Of a stretch of DNA of 64,000 nucleotides, positions 22,433-33,702 are shown piece by piece. The position numbers were made by a program, and so were the translations under genes. This stretch comes from Chloranthus sessilifolius (Eukaryota > Streptophyta > Magnoliopsida > Chloranthales > Chloranthaceae): assembly GCA_021018995.1 (NCBI GenBank), contig CM037587.1, forward strand, positions 58,998,104 to 59,062,103, read 5' to 3'. The notes beneath the pieces were generated by a model that was not told the origin of the DNA, searched no databases, and worked only from the letters and a program-made list of their open reading frames with translations. The first letter of the stretch is position 1. Every line of letters starts with the position of its first letter.

Positions 22433-22657
22433 CTACCTATTATGTAATGGATCAGGGCCAGTTGGCACTTCTCTTTTGTTGCTGGGTATGGGGTCTTCTC
22501 CTCCTTCACAGTTAGCGAGTTTCCTCCAAACTTGGGGCTCCTCCATCTTACCCACCACCACTTGTGGGTTTCTACCTCCCAAAGCCCTTGTCTCCCAAAC
22601 TGAGAGACTCAACATTAACATCAGAAGAAACCCAACTTGAATCTTTGAGATTTTCAT
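22433..22657 (-). CDS. CLE: CLE (CLAVATA3/ESR-related) peptide precursor
   Basis: The intact 74-residue single-exon ORF starts at ATG 22657. Residues 1-26 form a signal peptide: MKISKIQ, then a hydrophobic core GFLLMLMLSLSV, then a small-residue cleavage region ETRALGG. A variable middle follows. The C-terminus is the 12-residue CLE motif REVPTGPDPLHN (22439-22474) with one extra arginine before TAG. In known CLE proteins the motif is cut out as a secreted 12-13 residue hormone, with hydroxyproline at the TGP prolines, and is sensed by leucine-rich-repeat receptor kinases to control meristem or vascular cell fate. All invariant positions are present (R1, V3, P4, G6, P9, H11, N12). It is neither the TDIF type (H1) nor CLV3 itself. 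It is convergent with SerRS. Confidence 0.92.
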   Translation of the reverse strand: MKISKIQVGFLLMLMLSLSVWETRALGGRNPQVVVGKMEEPQVWRKLANCEGGEDPIPSNKREVPTGPDPLHNR

Positions 22658-22865
22658 TCTTCAAAGTCTCTAAATTCTGCAACTGAAAGAGATGGTTAGA
22701 GTGGAACACCAACCAATGGCTTCTCTGTAGCTTCATTTAAGTAATCAAGTGGCCGTTTGAAGACCAAGTTCCCATGCACCAAAAAAACATAAAATAAAGT
22801 GGGTAGGAGTTATATTGCTTGTGAATTGGGATCATTAAAAGCTTTAGTAGTTTTGAAGTGTGCCT

Positions 22866-22935
22866 CACCCACTACTCATGTCATCAACACCATCCTCATT
22901 CACCCACTACTCATGTCATCAACACCATTCTCATC
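22866..22935. repeat. 35-bp tandem duplication upstream of CLE
   Basis: Two copies of CACCCACTACTCATGTCATC plus AACACCATYCTCAT, about 210 bp upstream of the CLE start codon (minus strand). Confidence 0.85.
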
Positions 22936-23316
22936 AGGGTTTTAAATTCTGCCCGATACAAAAGCTTTAGGGAGTCGAAGAATTGAGTCCGGTGAGAGCT
23001 TGCATAGAGCGGTACGTGCGCTTATAGGCCTTCTCTCTCCGCACAATCTTTGTTTCACTTGGACCATTCATTGTGGTGAAGCCGATATGTTTCATCTTTT
23101 TATCGGCCATGGATGAAACAAATTGGTAACGTAGAAATTAAATCATGATAATAGAAATTAAACTAATTAATCAATTACTCGTTCAAAGGGTAATAAACTA
23201 ATTCAAAGGATAAGTGGCTAGTACTAGTGAAGGGAAAAATTGGGCACTTCAGAAATAACTTGAAATAAACGTTTAGTAAATAACCCCTAACTTAACGTTT
23301 AAATATTTTTATTTCC

Positions 23317-23393
23317 AGAACTTCAAAAACCCGTGAAAGCACCATTTTTTTTTAAATAAAAAAAAGGGTCTTTTCACGGATTTTTGAAGTTCT
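23317..23393. repeat. Inverted repeat with 23-bp arms
   Basis: Arm AGAACTTCAAAAACCCGTGA (23317 onward) pairs with TCACGGATTTTTGAAGTTCT (to 23393) across an A/T-rich loop. It may be a small MITE remnant. Confidence 0.7.
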
Positions 23394-23589
23394 AAAAATC
23401 GTGAAAGCACTGTTTTTTAAAAAGGTTTCAGTTCGGGGTTGTTTTGCTAAAACATTTGATTTTCAAGGATGTTTTTCTAATTATCCCGGAAAAGATTCTT
23501 CTCTCCTCTCTGTAGGAGTGAATCCCTAGTGATTCTCTCTTGGAGTTTCTCTTTGAATCCCTGTGATTCATTTTTCTCTCGTTTGTGGA

Positions 23590-26500
23590 TGTAACGACCC
23601 TAAAAATTTAGAACTGAATTTGTGGTGTTAGATTTGTTTTGCAAAGAGCGTGGTGTTAGTGCTCCATACCGGAACCTATCCTAGTTGAAAAAGTACACAT
23701 TTTGATTTTTCAAAAAGGTTTTATATTTAAAATTATCCTTATTTGCCTAAGGATCAAATCTTACTACATGAGTTTAAACCTCTATTTTAAACCTTGAAAT
23801 AAAAGCCTATACACCCTTATTTAGTGCGACCGCTTAACATCGAATTAATGGCCATATATTATAAATAAGAAAGTTACGGAGAACCCTAAATCATTATTAT
23901 AAGAATTCTTCTTAAAAATCCTTGCCGTCACTCCATCTTCTTCTATAGCCACCCTTTTCTAAAAACACCATAATCTCTTTTAAATCTCTTGTGTATTCTT
24001 CCACAAGAACCACCGTGATATTTTTCTATCGTCAAATCGAGGTGAAGGCGGCGTAATTGTGGACGGCCCATCGTGTGGACGCCGATCTCTATCGCCCTAA
24101 CCGCCGTCGATTCGCCGAGCACGCTTCAAGAGGTGGGTACCCATCCATCCATCTCGTCCTTCTCAGATCCCGTCGCGTAGGATACGGTTTGATCATGTAT
24201 CGACGGGTTAAATAAAAAGAACCTATTTTTCTTTTCGAAACCTTACTTGTTTTATTTTTAACTTAATTATTTAAATTGGTGTAAAAACAGTAAACCCAAT
24301 TAATATTGCCGCTCGGTCGGTTAACTTGGTTGAATGGTGCATAGCTATTTTATATTGAATATTATATATATTAGTCTTCTTCATTATTGTCAATTCAACT
24401 GATGTGATTTTATTATATTATATGTATTGCTAGTTTTACTCAATTGGTTACATTGCCTTAAAATTTAGAAGGTAATCTGTGCGTTGCCTTTTAACCGCTA
24501 TAATATGGCATCTTTTACATTATAAGAATAGTAATATATTCATGTCCAGAAAAGTGACTGTCTTCTTATTGTTTATTTCTATGAATGACAATTGCCCATA
24601 AAAACTCGTACACTTCGTGGGTTTCTTTCGTTTCCAACCGATCGCCTGATTCTGTTTTACTTTATTTGGTCGAGTTCTATTTTTATGGGTGAATATTTAA
24701 TTAGAACTTGTGCTTTTATAAGAATATATTATATTATAAACACTTATAACTTAAACTAAATATCTATTAAAATATTACATAATAAAGTGTTATATAACTT
24801 ACAGTTATATAATAATATATTTTTACCTAATTGTTCTACTTAAGTACCTACTTTATTGTAAAAATAAAGCAATAAAATTTTGTCTTATAAGACACATGTA
24901 AGGTGTTATTCCTTATTTCGAATTCGTACCCTTCTTAACTCATTTGATGTTGGACCGTGACCCATCTAATGTTGGACCGTGACCCATCTGATGTATCGGA
25001 CCGTGACTCACCTGAGGTGGATCTTGACACATCTGATGTTAGACTTTGACCTATTTGATGTGGACCAACCCATCTGATTTTATTTCATAGGATGATATTA
25101 AATTAATTAAAGTATCTCTTACAATATATGATGATATATTTAAAGAGAAAGTGATTTTAGATAGTAATATAAAATTAATAAATATTATACACTTATATTT
25201 TAGTATTATTTTATTCTCATATAAAATAAAAGTACTTGGCTACTACCTTATTTTAATATTATAAAATTATCTTATAAGGTACATGAGTAATAGTATCCCC
25301 TGTCAGAGTTCAATTAGTTTCCTTTCCATAGATGGGTCGACTGATTAAAACCGATTAATCGATCTTGAACTAAATGACAACTTACACCTCATTAAATCTA
25401 ATCTATCGATTTTCATTTTTCGATTGATCGATTTTCATCCGAATAGACGACCTGATTCACACCAAAATTTTACTATTGTACGACCAAAAATTTAGTGCAC
25501 ATTAATCACTTGCATTTCCGATCGATAGTCGTGATGTACTCTACTTTAAATTGCATTGTCCCTTTTTATTTGAGCATTTAATTATAGTATACTATATATA
25601 TATATAAATATCATTTCATCGCTTCAATGGATCACTTCGAAAACACAAAGTGTTAGAACTTCGATGCCTTTATAAAATCGAACTCTGACCTTTACGATTA
25701 TCGAAATCACACTTATAATCCTATTCTATAATTATATTAGTGTGTTATGTAAATAAATATAAATATAAACATAACCAAAATCTAAGTGTAAACTGTTCTA
25801 TATGTGTGATATTTTTGTATTTGCAACTTAATCAATTTATACGAGTTAAGAATATGTTAGATCATGAGTACGAGAGTGTATGAGATCATGCCTACGCTTG
25901 GGTGTGGTGACTCACTGAGATGGTATCGAAGCGAGGAATACACCGTATTCACATGCCTTACAACTCATGGTGGAATGGGACCCATGACGAGTTGGGTGTG
26001 TGTGAATTCAGTGTAACTTCGTATACGGTGGCATATATAGTAATCTTATCATCCCGAGTTTTAATACGAGAGGATAAGATATGAGATATGATACGAGAAT
26101 TGGGCGTTGGGCCTTTAGCTGTGGTGAGGTTTCTTTTACGGTCACGTGAAACTCAGAATATTGGCGTCCATGTACGGATGCAACACCTCTATGGTAGTAT
26201 AAACTATCACACGAAGTACATTCAGGTTACTACGGAACCTTTTTCTTAGGAAGCGTGAATTAAGAAAGTTGCCTCACTATAGTTTGTCTTAGGATTAAGT
26301 ATAAGAGTATGATAAGATATGAGTATAAGATAAGATAAGTTATGATACGAGTATGATAATAAGACATCGCTGTGTAGGCCAGCAAAAGATAAAGAACTGA
26401 AGTCTCTGTAGGTGCCGTTCCTTGCGTAGCCACCGTAAGGGCAACAACGTCTTTCAGTCAAGACGGATCTCTGAGAGAGATTATGAGTATGAGTATGCTA

Positions 26501-27444
26501 TGAGTGAGTTTGGCCATTATGTCTCCCCATTGGCTGGATGGTGGAGTATGAGTATGACACGAGGGCGTTATAATATGGTGGTATGATACTATGTTGACCC
26601 TCCCATAGTAGCTAGAGCAGCGACTCTGGCACAGGTCGTTTAGAATTTCATGAATATGTTAGTTAAGCTCATGCGATGTACAGACGTATGTGCGAGAATG
26701 ATAATAAGACATGGTAGGATATGTTATGAGATATGGTAAGGTACGTTAGGATATGAGTGTCTAGATCATGGTCTTGTATTTATGATATGAGCTTTACGAT
26801 ATGCATGTGATTTTATCATTCTTTTGCTATCTGCTTTGAGATATTATGTTTATCACTCACAAGATGCACTCATAATGCACCTGAGTAGTATGGGGTAGAT
26901 TGGTGGTGTATCCCACTGAGTTTACGTGACTGAGTAAACTCATCCCACGATAATTTAACAGCTACAGGTGACTATACCGACGGTGTGGACGTGGGTTTCT
27001 CTGATCTGATTAGTGCTGAGAACGTCGACCCAGTGGACGTTGATTACCAAGAACCTTTGGAGGGTGACATTACCGGTTATCAGGAGGACTACAGTGTTGA
27101 TTTTGATCCGAGCACCGGATATTGATTTAGTAGACTCGGTATTGGATTTTGCCTTATATTATTATCATTGACTCTATGCTTTCATTTTTATCGGATTTGT
27201 CTCCGATTTGACTTACATGTTACCTGTGGATTAATAGCATTTTATCGCATTTTATCAGATTTATTCAGCATTTATGATTATTTTATATTCCACTATGGTA
27301 AGTTGGCTTTCACGGATTTGGTGGAACCATTATTGCGCGAGAACTCTGATTAGGTGTATGTCCGCTTAGCATATCCGGGATATGTGTGGGTCATAACTCA
27401 GAATTCTAGGCCCTCGGGATGGGGTAGAATTTTGGGTCGTGACA
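23590..27444. mobile_element. 3.86-kb solo LTR (Ty3/gypsy-like) with perfect target duplication
   Basis: It starts TGTAACGACCC and ends GGGTCGTGACA (TG...CA with an 11-bp terminal inverted match, one mismatch). It is flanked by a perfect 5-bp duplication GTGGA (23585-23589 and 27445-27449). No primer site, gag or pol lies inside. The size and start suit the very long LTRs of some chromoviral gypsy families (inference). It contains a minisatellite (24938-25078), long AT-rich parts, and a short acidic frame at about 26965-27125 (DYTDGVDVGFSDL and onward). Solo LTRs arise when an element's two LTRs recombine and the body is lost. Confidence 0.8.
24938..25078. repeat. Minisatellite of about 25-bp units in the solo LTR
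   Basis: Five or six degenerate units of GATGTTGGACCGTGACCCATCT are arranged head to tail. Confidence 0.8.
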
Positions 27445-27450
27445 GTGGAC

Positions 27451-29300
27451 ATGGAAGATGTCACCAAGGACATCCCGATGAGAGGGAGAAAATCTCGATG
27501 AAACAACAGTTATCTCTCCGAGTGGGCTAAACTACTGTTTACTAGCGAGGGTAATTACCTGTAGTAATGTGAATGGAGAGGTCTTTAGTCAAGGCCTGGA
27601 ACAAATGGTCAATCTACGCCAACTCTGACGATTTGTGACCAACACCAAGTCAAACCTAGGGATTTCACATGGAGAAAAGAAGAGGAAAAGACAAGATCGG
27701 GAGGTTACATGCTTTGAGATTGAGCAGGAATGCTCGGATAAGCATGCCAAAACCTCGGTTAGGAGAGACACTTCAAACTCTATTCTATCGGCGGAGGCTG
27801 CACAATAACCCGCCGATCGCCATGAATATATTTGTTTGGAACTACCGGGGGCTTGGGAACCCCTGGACAGTTCGAGCTCTTCGCCACCTAGTGATAACAA
27901 AGGACCCATCCATCTTATTCTTGAGTGAAACTATCTTAAACTCAGAGGATGGGTAGTGTGAAAATCCAACTCGGATTTTATGCACGAACGCTTATGGACA
28001 GTCAAGGAAATTCAGGCGGTTTGGCACTAATGTGGAAAAAGGAAGTCGATGATTGGGTCGAATGAAAATTCCTAGAAGCATGCATGATCCGATTTGATTT
28101 TCACCATTGATAGGTCTCCGTGATTATGAGATGCGTTTCATCGGTCTCCTTCTCATTCTTGATTAATGGGGTGATCACTGGCAGTGTAACCCCTTCTAGG
28201 GGATTACGACAAGGAGACCCTTTGTCCCCTTATCTATTCCTACTGTGCTCTTAACTTTTTCTGCTATATGTAGTAATGCCATGATTGAAGAAAAAATTTA
28301 TGGAGTGCAAATTTGTAGGAATGTTCCAAAGGTGTCCCATCTTCTATTCGCTGATGACAACCTTCTTCTATACTTGAAAGCAAACAAAGACGATGGCCAA
28401 TACATCATTTTATATTCTTCACAATTATGAACGAGCTTCTGGACAGATGGTCAATCTCGAGAAATTATCCATGATTTTCAGCGATTCTGATGTGCGAACA
28501 AACATGTAAAATTTACTATCTATAAAAAATGCTAGTCCACATGAAAAGTAACTTGGGCTTCCCTCAAAGGCACAAATTTAATTACATCAAGGAGTGAGTT
28601 TGGGCGAAATTATAAGGATGGAAGGACAAGTTGTTATCTAAGGCCGGGAAGGAAACTCTTATCAACCCAAGCTATCCTGACATACGCTACGGGCTGTTGT
28701 TTCTTCTTAAGGAGATCACATTTTGTATCTTGCGATTTTAGTGGGGTGATGGACATTAACGGAATGGAAATATATTGAATAGCATGGAGGAAATTATGTG
28801 CTTCAAAATCGGATTGCGATTTGTGCTTCAAAATTGGATTGCAATTTGCGCTTCAAGGATGAGAGAGCCTTCAATACAGCTATACTCTCTAAACAAGGAT
28901 CAAGGCTTTTGATCCTCTCAAAAAAAAACAAAGGACGGAGGCTTTTGACTAACCCACATTCTCTAGCGGCACAGTTGATATTGAAGGCTAAATACTACCC
29001 ATCCTTGGATTTTATGAATTCAACAATGGGCTCTAATCCATCATTCACGTGGAAAAGCATATGCCTTGGAAAGGGGGGCAGGCATATGAAAAGAATTTGC
29101 AATGGAAGTAGTATCAAACTATGGTCGGATAGATTGGTACCGCGTGAAACCACTTTAAAAATCCTTACTCCAAGAGGGAATCAGCCATTCCATATTGTTG
29201 ATCGCCTATTGAGGGTCATCCTTAGCAATGGAATGTGAAAATTATTAATGAATGACTCCACCTGGAAGATGTCGAAGCTATTAGGAATTCAATAAGACAC
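27451..29300 (+). pseudogene. Decayed L1-type LINE (ORF1 start, endonuclease, RT, C-terminal pieces)
   Basis: From ATG 27451 the frame reads MEDVTKDIPMRGRKSR then stops, a likely ORF1 start. ORF2 begins near 27823 with MNIFVWNYRGLGNPWTVRAL, the AP-endonuclease start typical of plant L1, then DPSILFLSETIL. A large gap follows. RT pieces are [19 protein letters not shown] (about 28190-28245) and SHLLFADDNLLLY (about 28330-28380; normal FADD present). The C-terminal part has FNTAILSKQGSRL (about 28870), GSNPSFTWKSI (about 29030) and SIKLWSDRLVP. A 24-bp unit is triplicated at about 28797-28846. The element is dead, and its 5' part is interrupted by the solo LTR. Confidence 0.75.
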
Positions 29301-29325
29301 AAAACTCCCTATTGCCATATTGCGA

Positions 29326-29874
29326 TGAATACAGAAAAATAAGAAGATGCAAAAGCAATTACACACAACACAAAAGGATTTACGTAGTTCACCCAATCTT
29401 CAAACACAGAGAAGAGATTTGCTGAAATATAGTAACGATTTTAAAGCAAGAACGACTTCAATCAAATGCTTCAATCCCCAGGCTTTTCGTCAATACCTTG
29501 TCTCTCAAAGAATTCACACGTTTTCACTCTGTAGAAAACTCTCTTGGAACCCTCGAAAAACCTTCTCACTAATAGGTTCCAACTTACATTAGGAAACTTT
29601 GATCAAAATCTTCTAAAATAGCCAAACCGTCCAAATCCGTAGAACTAATCCGCCCATAATTGATTGATCGATTTCAACCCGAGAGTTTGCCAAATAATTG
29701 TTGCTCAGACTCGATCGATCGATTTACAAGCTCGATTGATCGACTTCAACCCGAGAGTAGTCTGTTTATTTTTCATCCAAAATTGATTGATCGCTCCAAT
29801 ATCGATTGATTAAGCGCAGAAACCACTCTTTAAAGTGTTTCAAAAAGTATGATTGATATTAAACCTAACAAACA
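29326..29874 (-). repeat. 3' LTR of a Copia element
   Basis: On the minus strand a copia-type polypurine tract (CCTAGGTGGAGA) at about 29875-29886 is followed by TGTTTGTTAGG, the LTR start. The other edge is placed at TGAATACAG near 29326 by pattern only. The LTR abuts the end of the LINE, so this may be where it inserted into the LINE. Confidence 0.55.
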
Positions 29875-29879
29875 ATCTC

Positions 29880-31500
29880 CACCTAGGTTTCATCCTCAAC
29901 CGTGTCATCGCCCAACAGGCATCAACATTTGCGACAAGTGTTGATCAAGTTTAGGCAATGCCTAAAATTGCTCTATGTAACCGGCTTAGTCAGCATGTCC
30001 GCTGCCTTTTCTTTCGCATCAATCTTCTCAACCGATACTTCTTCATATTTTATCATATCTCTGATAAAATGATACCAGACATCTATAAGCTTTATTCTAG
30101 CATAAAAATTTGATTTTTTTATAGGTGAATGGCACTCTGACTGTCGCAGAAGATATCGGTGCTCTCATTAACCTTACCAAATTTATTGATCAAACCCTTA
30201 AGCCATGAGGCTTCCTTAGCAGCTTCCATAGCCGCTATATACTTGGCCTCTGTAGTTGATAACTCAATTGTCCCTTGAAGCATAGACTTCCATCTGATTG
30301 CCTCACCTGCCAAAATGAACACATACCCAGTGGTAGACCTTCTTTTGTTAAGGTTACCAGCATAATCATAATCAACATAACCATAGAGATCCAACTCGCA
30401 TGTATCTCCACCTTCAAACATCAATCAATTTTTAGCAGTACCTTTTAGATATCTCAATATTTATTTAAGCGCAAGCCAATGCTCTCTTCTTGGATTAGAC
30501 ATATACTTGCAAACAACACTCAAAGCCTGTATTAAATTTGGTCGGGTACTCACCATGACATACATCAAGCTCCCAACAATATTTACATATAAAATATTTT
30601 TCATACATTCCCTTTTTGCATGTGTGGATGGACTCATCTTCTTTGTGAGTTTGAAATGCTCTATTAGAGGAGTTGATACCGACTTAGCATCACTCATATT
30701 ATACTTCTCAAGGAGCTTTTGGATAAAAGTCTTTTGAATTAGTCAAAGCCTTTTATGCTTACGATCTCTCGTGAGTTTCATTCCTAGGATCTTATTTATG
30801 AAACCAAGATCCTTCATCACAAATTTCTTGCTCAATGATTGCTTCAACTTATTAATTTTAATCTTGCTTTTTATTGCTATCAATACATCATCTACATAGA
30901 GAATTAGAAAGATTCTCTCTCCTTCACAATACTCTTTTCAGTAGACATAACAATCATATTATCCCTTGTGATACCCTATGCTCAACATATATGAATCAAA
31001 CTTCTTGTATCATTACTTGGGTGTCTGTTTGAGTTCGTATAAAGATTTCTTCAATCTGCAAATGAGCGATTCAGATCTTTCTGTTTCAAATCCTTCTAGC
31101 TATCTCATATAAATCTCTTTACGAAGATCTCTATGAAGGAAAGTTATTTTCACATTCATTTATTCTAGTTCCAGATCTTTCCGAGCAATGACGACTAATA
31201 ACGTGCGAATTGATGTGTGTTTCGCAATCAGAGAGAATATCTTATTATAATCAATACTCTCTTTCTGAGAGGACCCCTTTACAACTAGTCTTGTTTTGAA
31301 CTTCAGAGTTTGTCTCTTATCACCTTCTTTCATTCGAAAGACTCATTTACAATTGATGTCCCTCTTCCCTTTAGGAAGTTTCATGAGATCCCACGTCTCA
31401 TTTTTTAAAAGTGATTGCTGTTCTTCTTCCATAGCTAACTATCACTTTACTGCATCTGTATCTACTTGAGCTTCTGGAACTGTGCTTGGTTCCCCATTCT
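29880..31500 (-). pseudogene. Ty1/copia pol, RT and RNase H part, decayed
   Basis: Read right to left: MEEEQQSLLKNETWDLMKLP (about 31430-31370), the start of copia RT; VVKGSSQKESIDYNKIFSLI (about 31280); LNIVGSLMYVMVSTRPNL-like text (about 30600); then RNase H with GYVDYDYAGNLNKRRSTTGY, LSTTEAKYIAAMEAAKEASW and DSQSAIHL (30424-30119). Several stops and frameshifts interrupt RT. Gag, protease and integrase are absent, so only the 3' half remains. Confidence 0.85.
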
Positions 31501-31859
31501 CTATGTGTAAGTGTTAAATAAACCATATCTCTATACTTTTCAGGGCGTTTATATTAATCACTGATTTATATCACTTTTCACCTCCTAACCTAGCCTTTGA
31601 TAGACCTTTGAGCTGTGTGATAATTACTTTTTAAGTATATTTTTATAGATAGTAATAAATTATAGCTTAGTGTAGTAATCCAATTAATGAGATCCAAGAA
31701 GAAAAAATTTAGAGGCAAGCTGTGGAACTGATAGAATTATAGAGAATGCATCATAGTGGTCCCCACCATGTGGGCCATTTAGCATGCCCTGAACCCCTAG
31801 AAGTCCAGTAGTGAGAAGGAAAGTGGATCCAAGCACATTGGAGTGCTGCAACATATTAT

Positions 31860-32420
31860 ATAGAACAGCTGAGCAAGCAACCAGCTTAAGCACTCCAACA
31901 ACTCAAGGAGCTATGCACCTTCAGCACAACAAGTTCGAGCAGCTCTGTGCTTTCAAGAGTAACCTGCCGAACAGTGAAGGAAGCAGCTCGGGCACATCAT
32001 GTGTGCAACAAACCAGTAGCTAAAGCAGCTAAAGCAGAACACAGCTTCAACAATCTCTTCTCGAGTTGATCTCGAGCACATTGCAGCTTCAACATTTAAA
32101 TCTCGAGTGGTTCTTGAGTAGATGCACACTCAGAACTCCAACCTCGAGCAGACTAGTAGCTTCAACACATTAGGCTCGAGTGGATCTCGAGCATTTCATT
32201 GCTGAAACACCAACCACTCGAGCAGCTGAAAGTATTTTGAAATATCATCCACTCGAGCAGTTTATAGCTTCAACACTCATCCATTTGAGCAGTTTATAGC
32301 TTCAACACTCATCCACTCGAGTAGCTGTTCTTGATGAAGAAAACCAAGTTGTCGAACAGTCTGGAAACCAGCCTGCCGAGCTACATTGCTGAAATATGAT
32401 CCACTCGAGCTGCTGCTTCA
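31860..32420. repeat. Degenerate CTCGAGCA/GCTTCAACA repeat array in left LTR
   Basis: Words ACTCGAGCAG, TAGCTTCAACACTC and CATCCACTCGAG recur about a dozen times, including a near-perfect direct repeat of AGCAGTTTATAGCTTCAACA around 32258-32310. XhoI-type palindromes (CTCGAG) are strikingly frequent. No coding role is seen. Confidence 0.7.
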
Positions 32421-33311
32421 AATGCTCTGAACAGGAGGAAGGAAGGAAAATTGCCTAGTCAGCCCCTGACAAACTCGAAAGGTCAGTTTATGATTGGTGA
32501 TGCATCGTCTACTCAGGAGGAAGCTAGTGCCCAGTGAGCCAAATATTGGTAATAATTGTATCATATGTATGAAAATTTTGTGTTGAACTGTATTCATTAG
32601 AATTCTATCATTTGTGTTTTGTGTGTTATGTTGGTTTGATTATTTTTCTTTATCTGTATTTTAATTGTTTGTGAATGAAAACAAGTGCCTTTGTATCATC
32701 TGAATCGGCTATGTGTTTGTTAATGAATGGCTGAGATACCCTGATTATGATTTGCATGAAATCAAGTTGAAAAACTACTTTTACAATTTTGCAATATTGA
32801 TGAACAGCTGATTAAAAATGGATATAAGCTTTTCATGAGTGAAATGAAGCACCTGTCTGAGGCCTGGTGCTCATGCATAGTGGTTGGGTGCACAACAGCA
32901 TGAGGCACCAACCAATGTGATGCACTGAGATTAAAAGAGTGAAGGCTGTGCAAGAAATACTATCTCGCTGAGTTGGAAGGCTTGAATTTGCTGTGCGAGC
33001 CATCTTTTGGCTTCCTCGTGCGCTAGAACAGCTAAGCACTTACTGTGAAAGTGGCTCACAGAGTTGCTTTCTACTCTACGAGCTTAATTTGTGTGAAAAG
33101 GATGCCTTCTAAATGTTCTACACAAGTACTGCGCGAGGTAATTTCCTGAAGCATATCAGGGTCTCGCGCACTATAGCCAAGGCCTCAGCTCCATGAAAGG
33201 CACTATGAGGTAGTTTGTTCTGCTATGCGATAGAATATTTCGCAGACTTAAAAGCTATTTGCACGACAATCCTACTCCGTGAGAGCCTTAAGCCAACTCC
33301 GCGAACAGCGG

Positions 33312-33322
33312 GATTTGCTTTA
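33312..33322 (+). promoter_or_regulatory. TATA-like box of the left LTR
   Basis: CTTTATAAACTC lies about 390 bp before the ATG of the internal ORF, in the same relative place as TATATAAG at 39327 in the right LTR. It is a likely transcription start region of the element. Confidence 0.4.
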
Positions 33323-33702
33323 TAAACTCAGCGAAACCCCTCATTTGCTTCATTTTCTCTCCTTGCCCTAGCTCTCTCCGCCTAAAAGCGAGCCCCTCTT
33401 TCTCAGTTTTCCTCTCCATAACTTAAGCCACTCCATCTGAAGTTTTTTCCTCTCACCATTTTGCTCCCTAGCTATTCCTGGTTACTTTGAGCATGATTTG
33501 GGGGGATTTAAGCCACTATGCACATTTGTAGGTGGAACCCTAGCTCGAATTGGGTAAGCTCTACAACTCTCCCTCTATGCTTTGATTGGTTTAGTAAATT
33601 AGAGAGAGAGAGAGAAGATGAATTGTGATATTTTTGGTGCCTACTTAGAGTGAGCTACTTTCTCTGAGATCTGTGAGCCCTATTTTGAGATTTGGAGCAC
33701 CT

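Larger units (their letters stand above)
22658..23589. other. Upstream region of the CLE gene and flank of a LINE
   Basis: It would hold the CLE promoter and 5' UTR on the minus strand. It contains a 35-bp tandem duplication (22866-22935, CACCCACTACTCATGTCATC units) and an inverted repeat (23317-23339 against 23370-23393) able to form a hairpin. From about 23500 the CT-rich sequence appears continuous with the LINE resumed at 27445. Confidence 0.5.
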
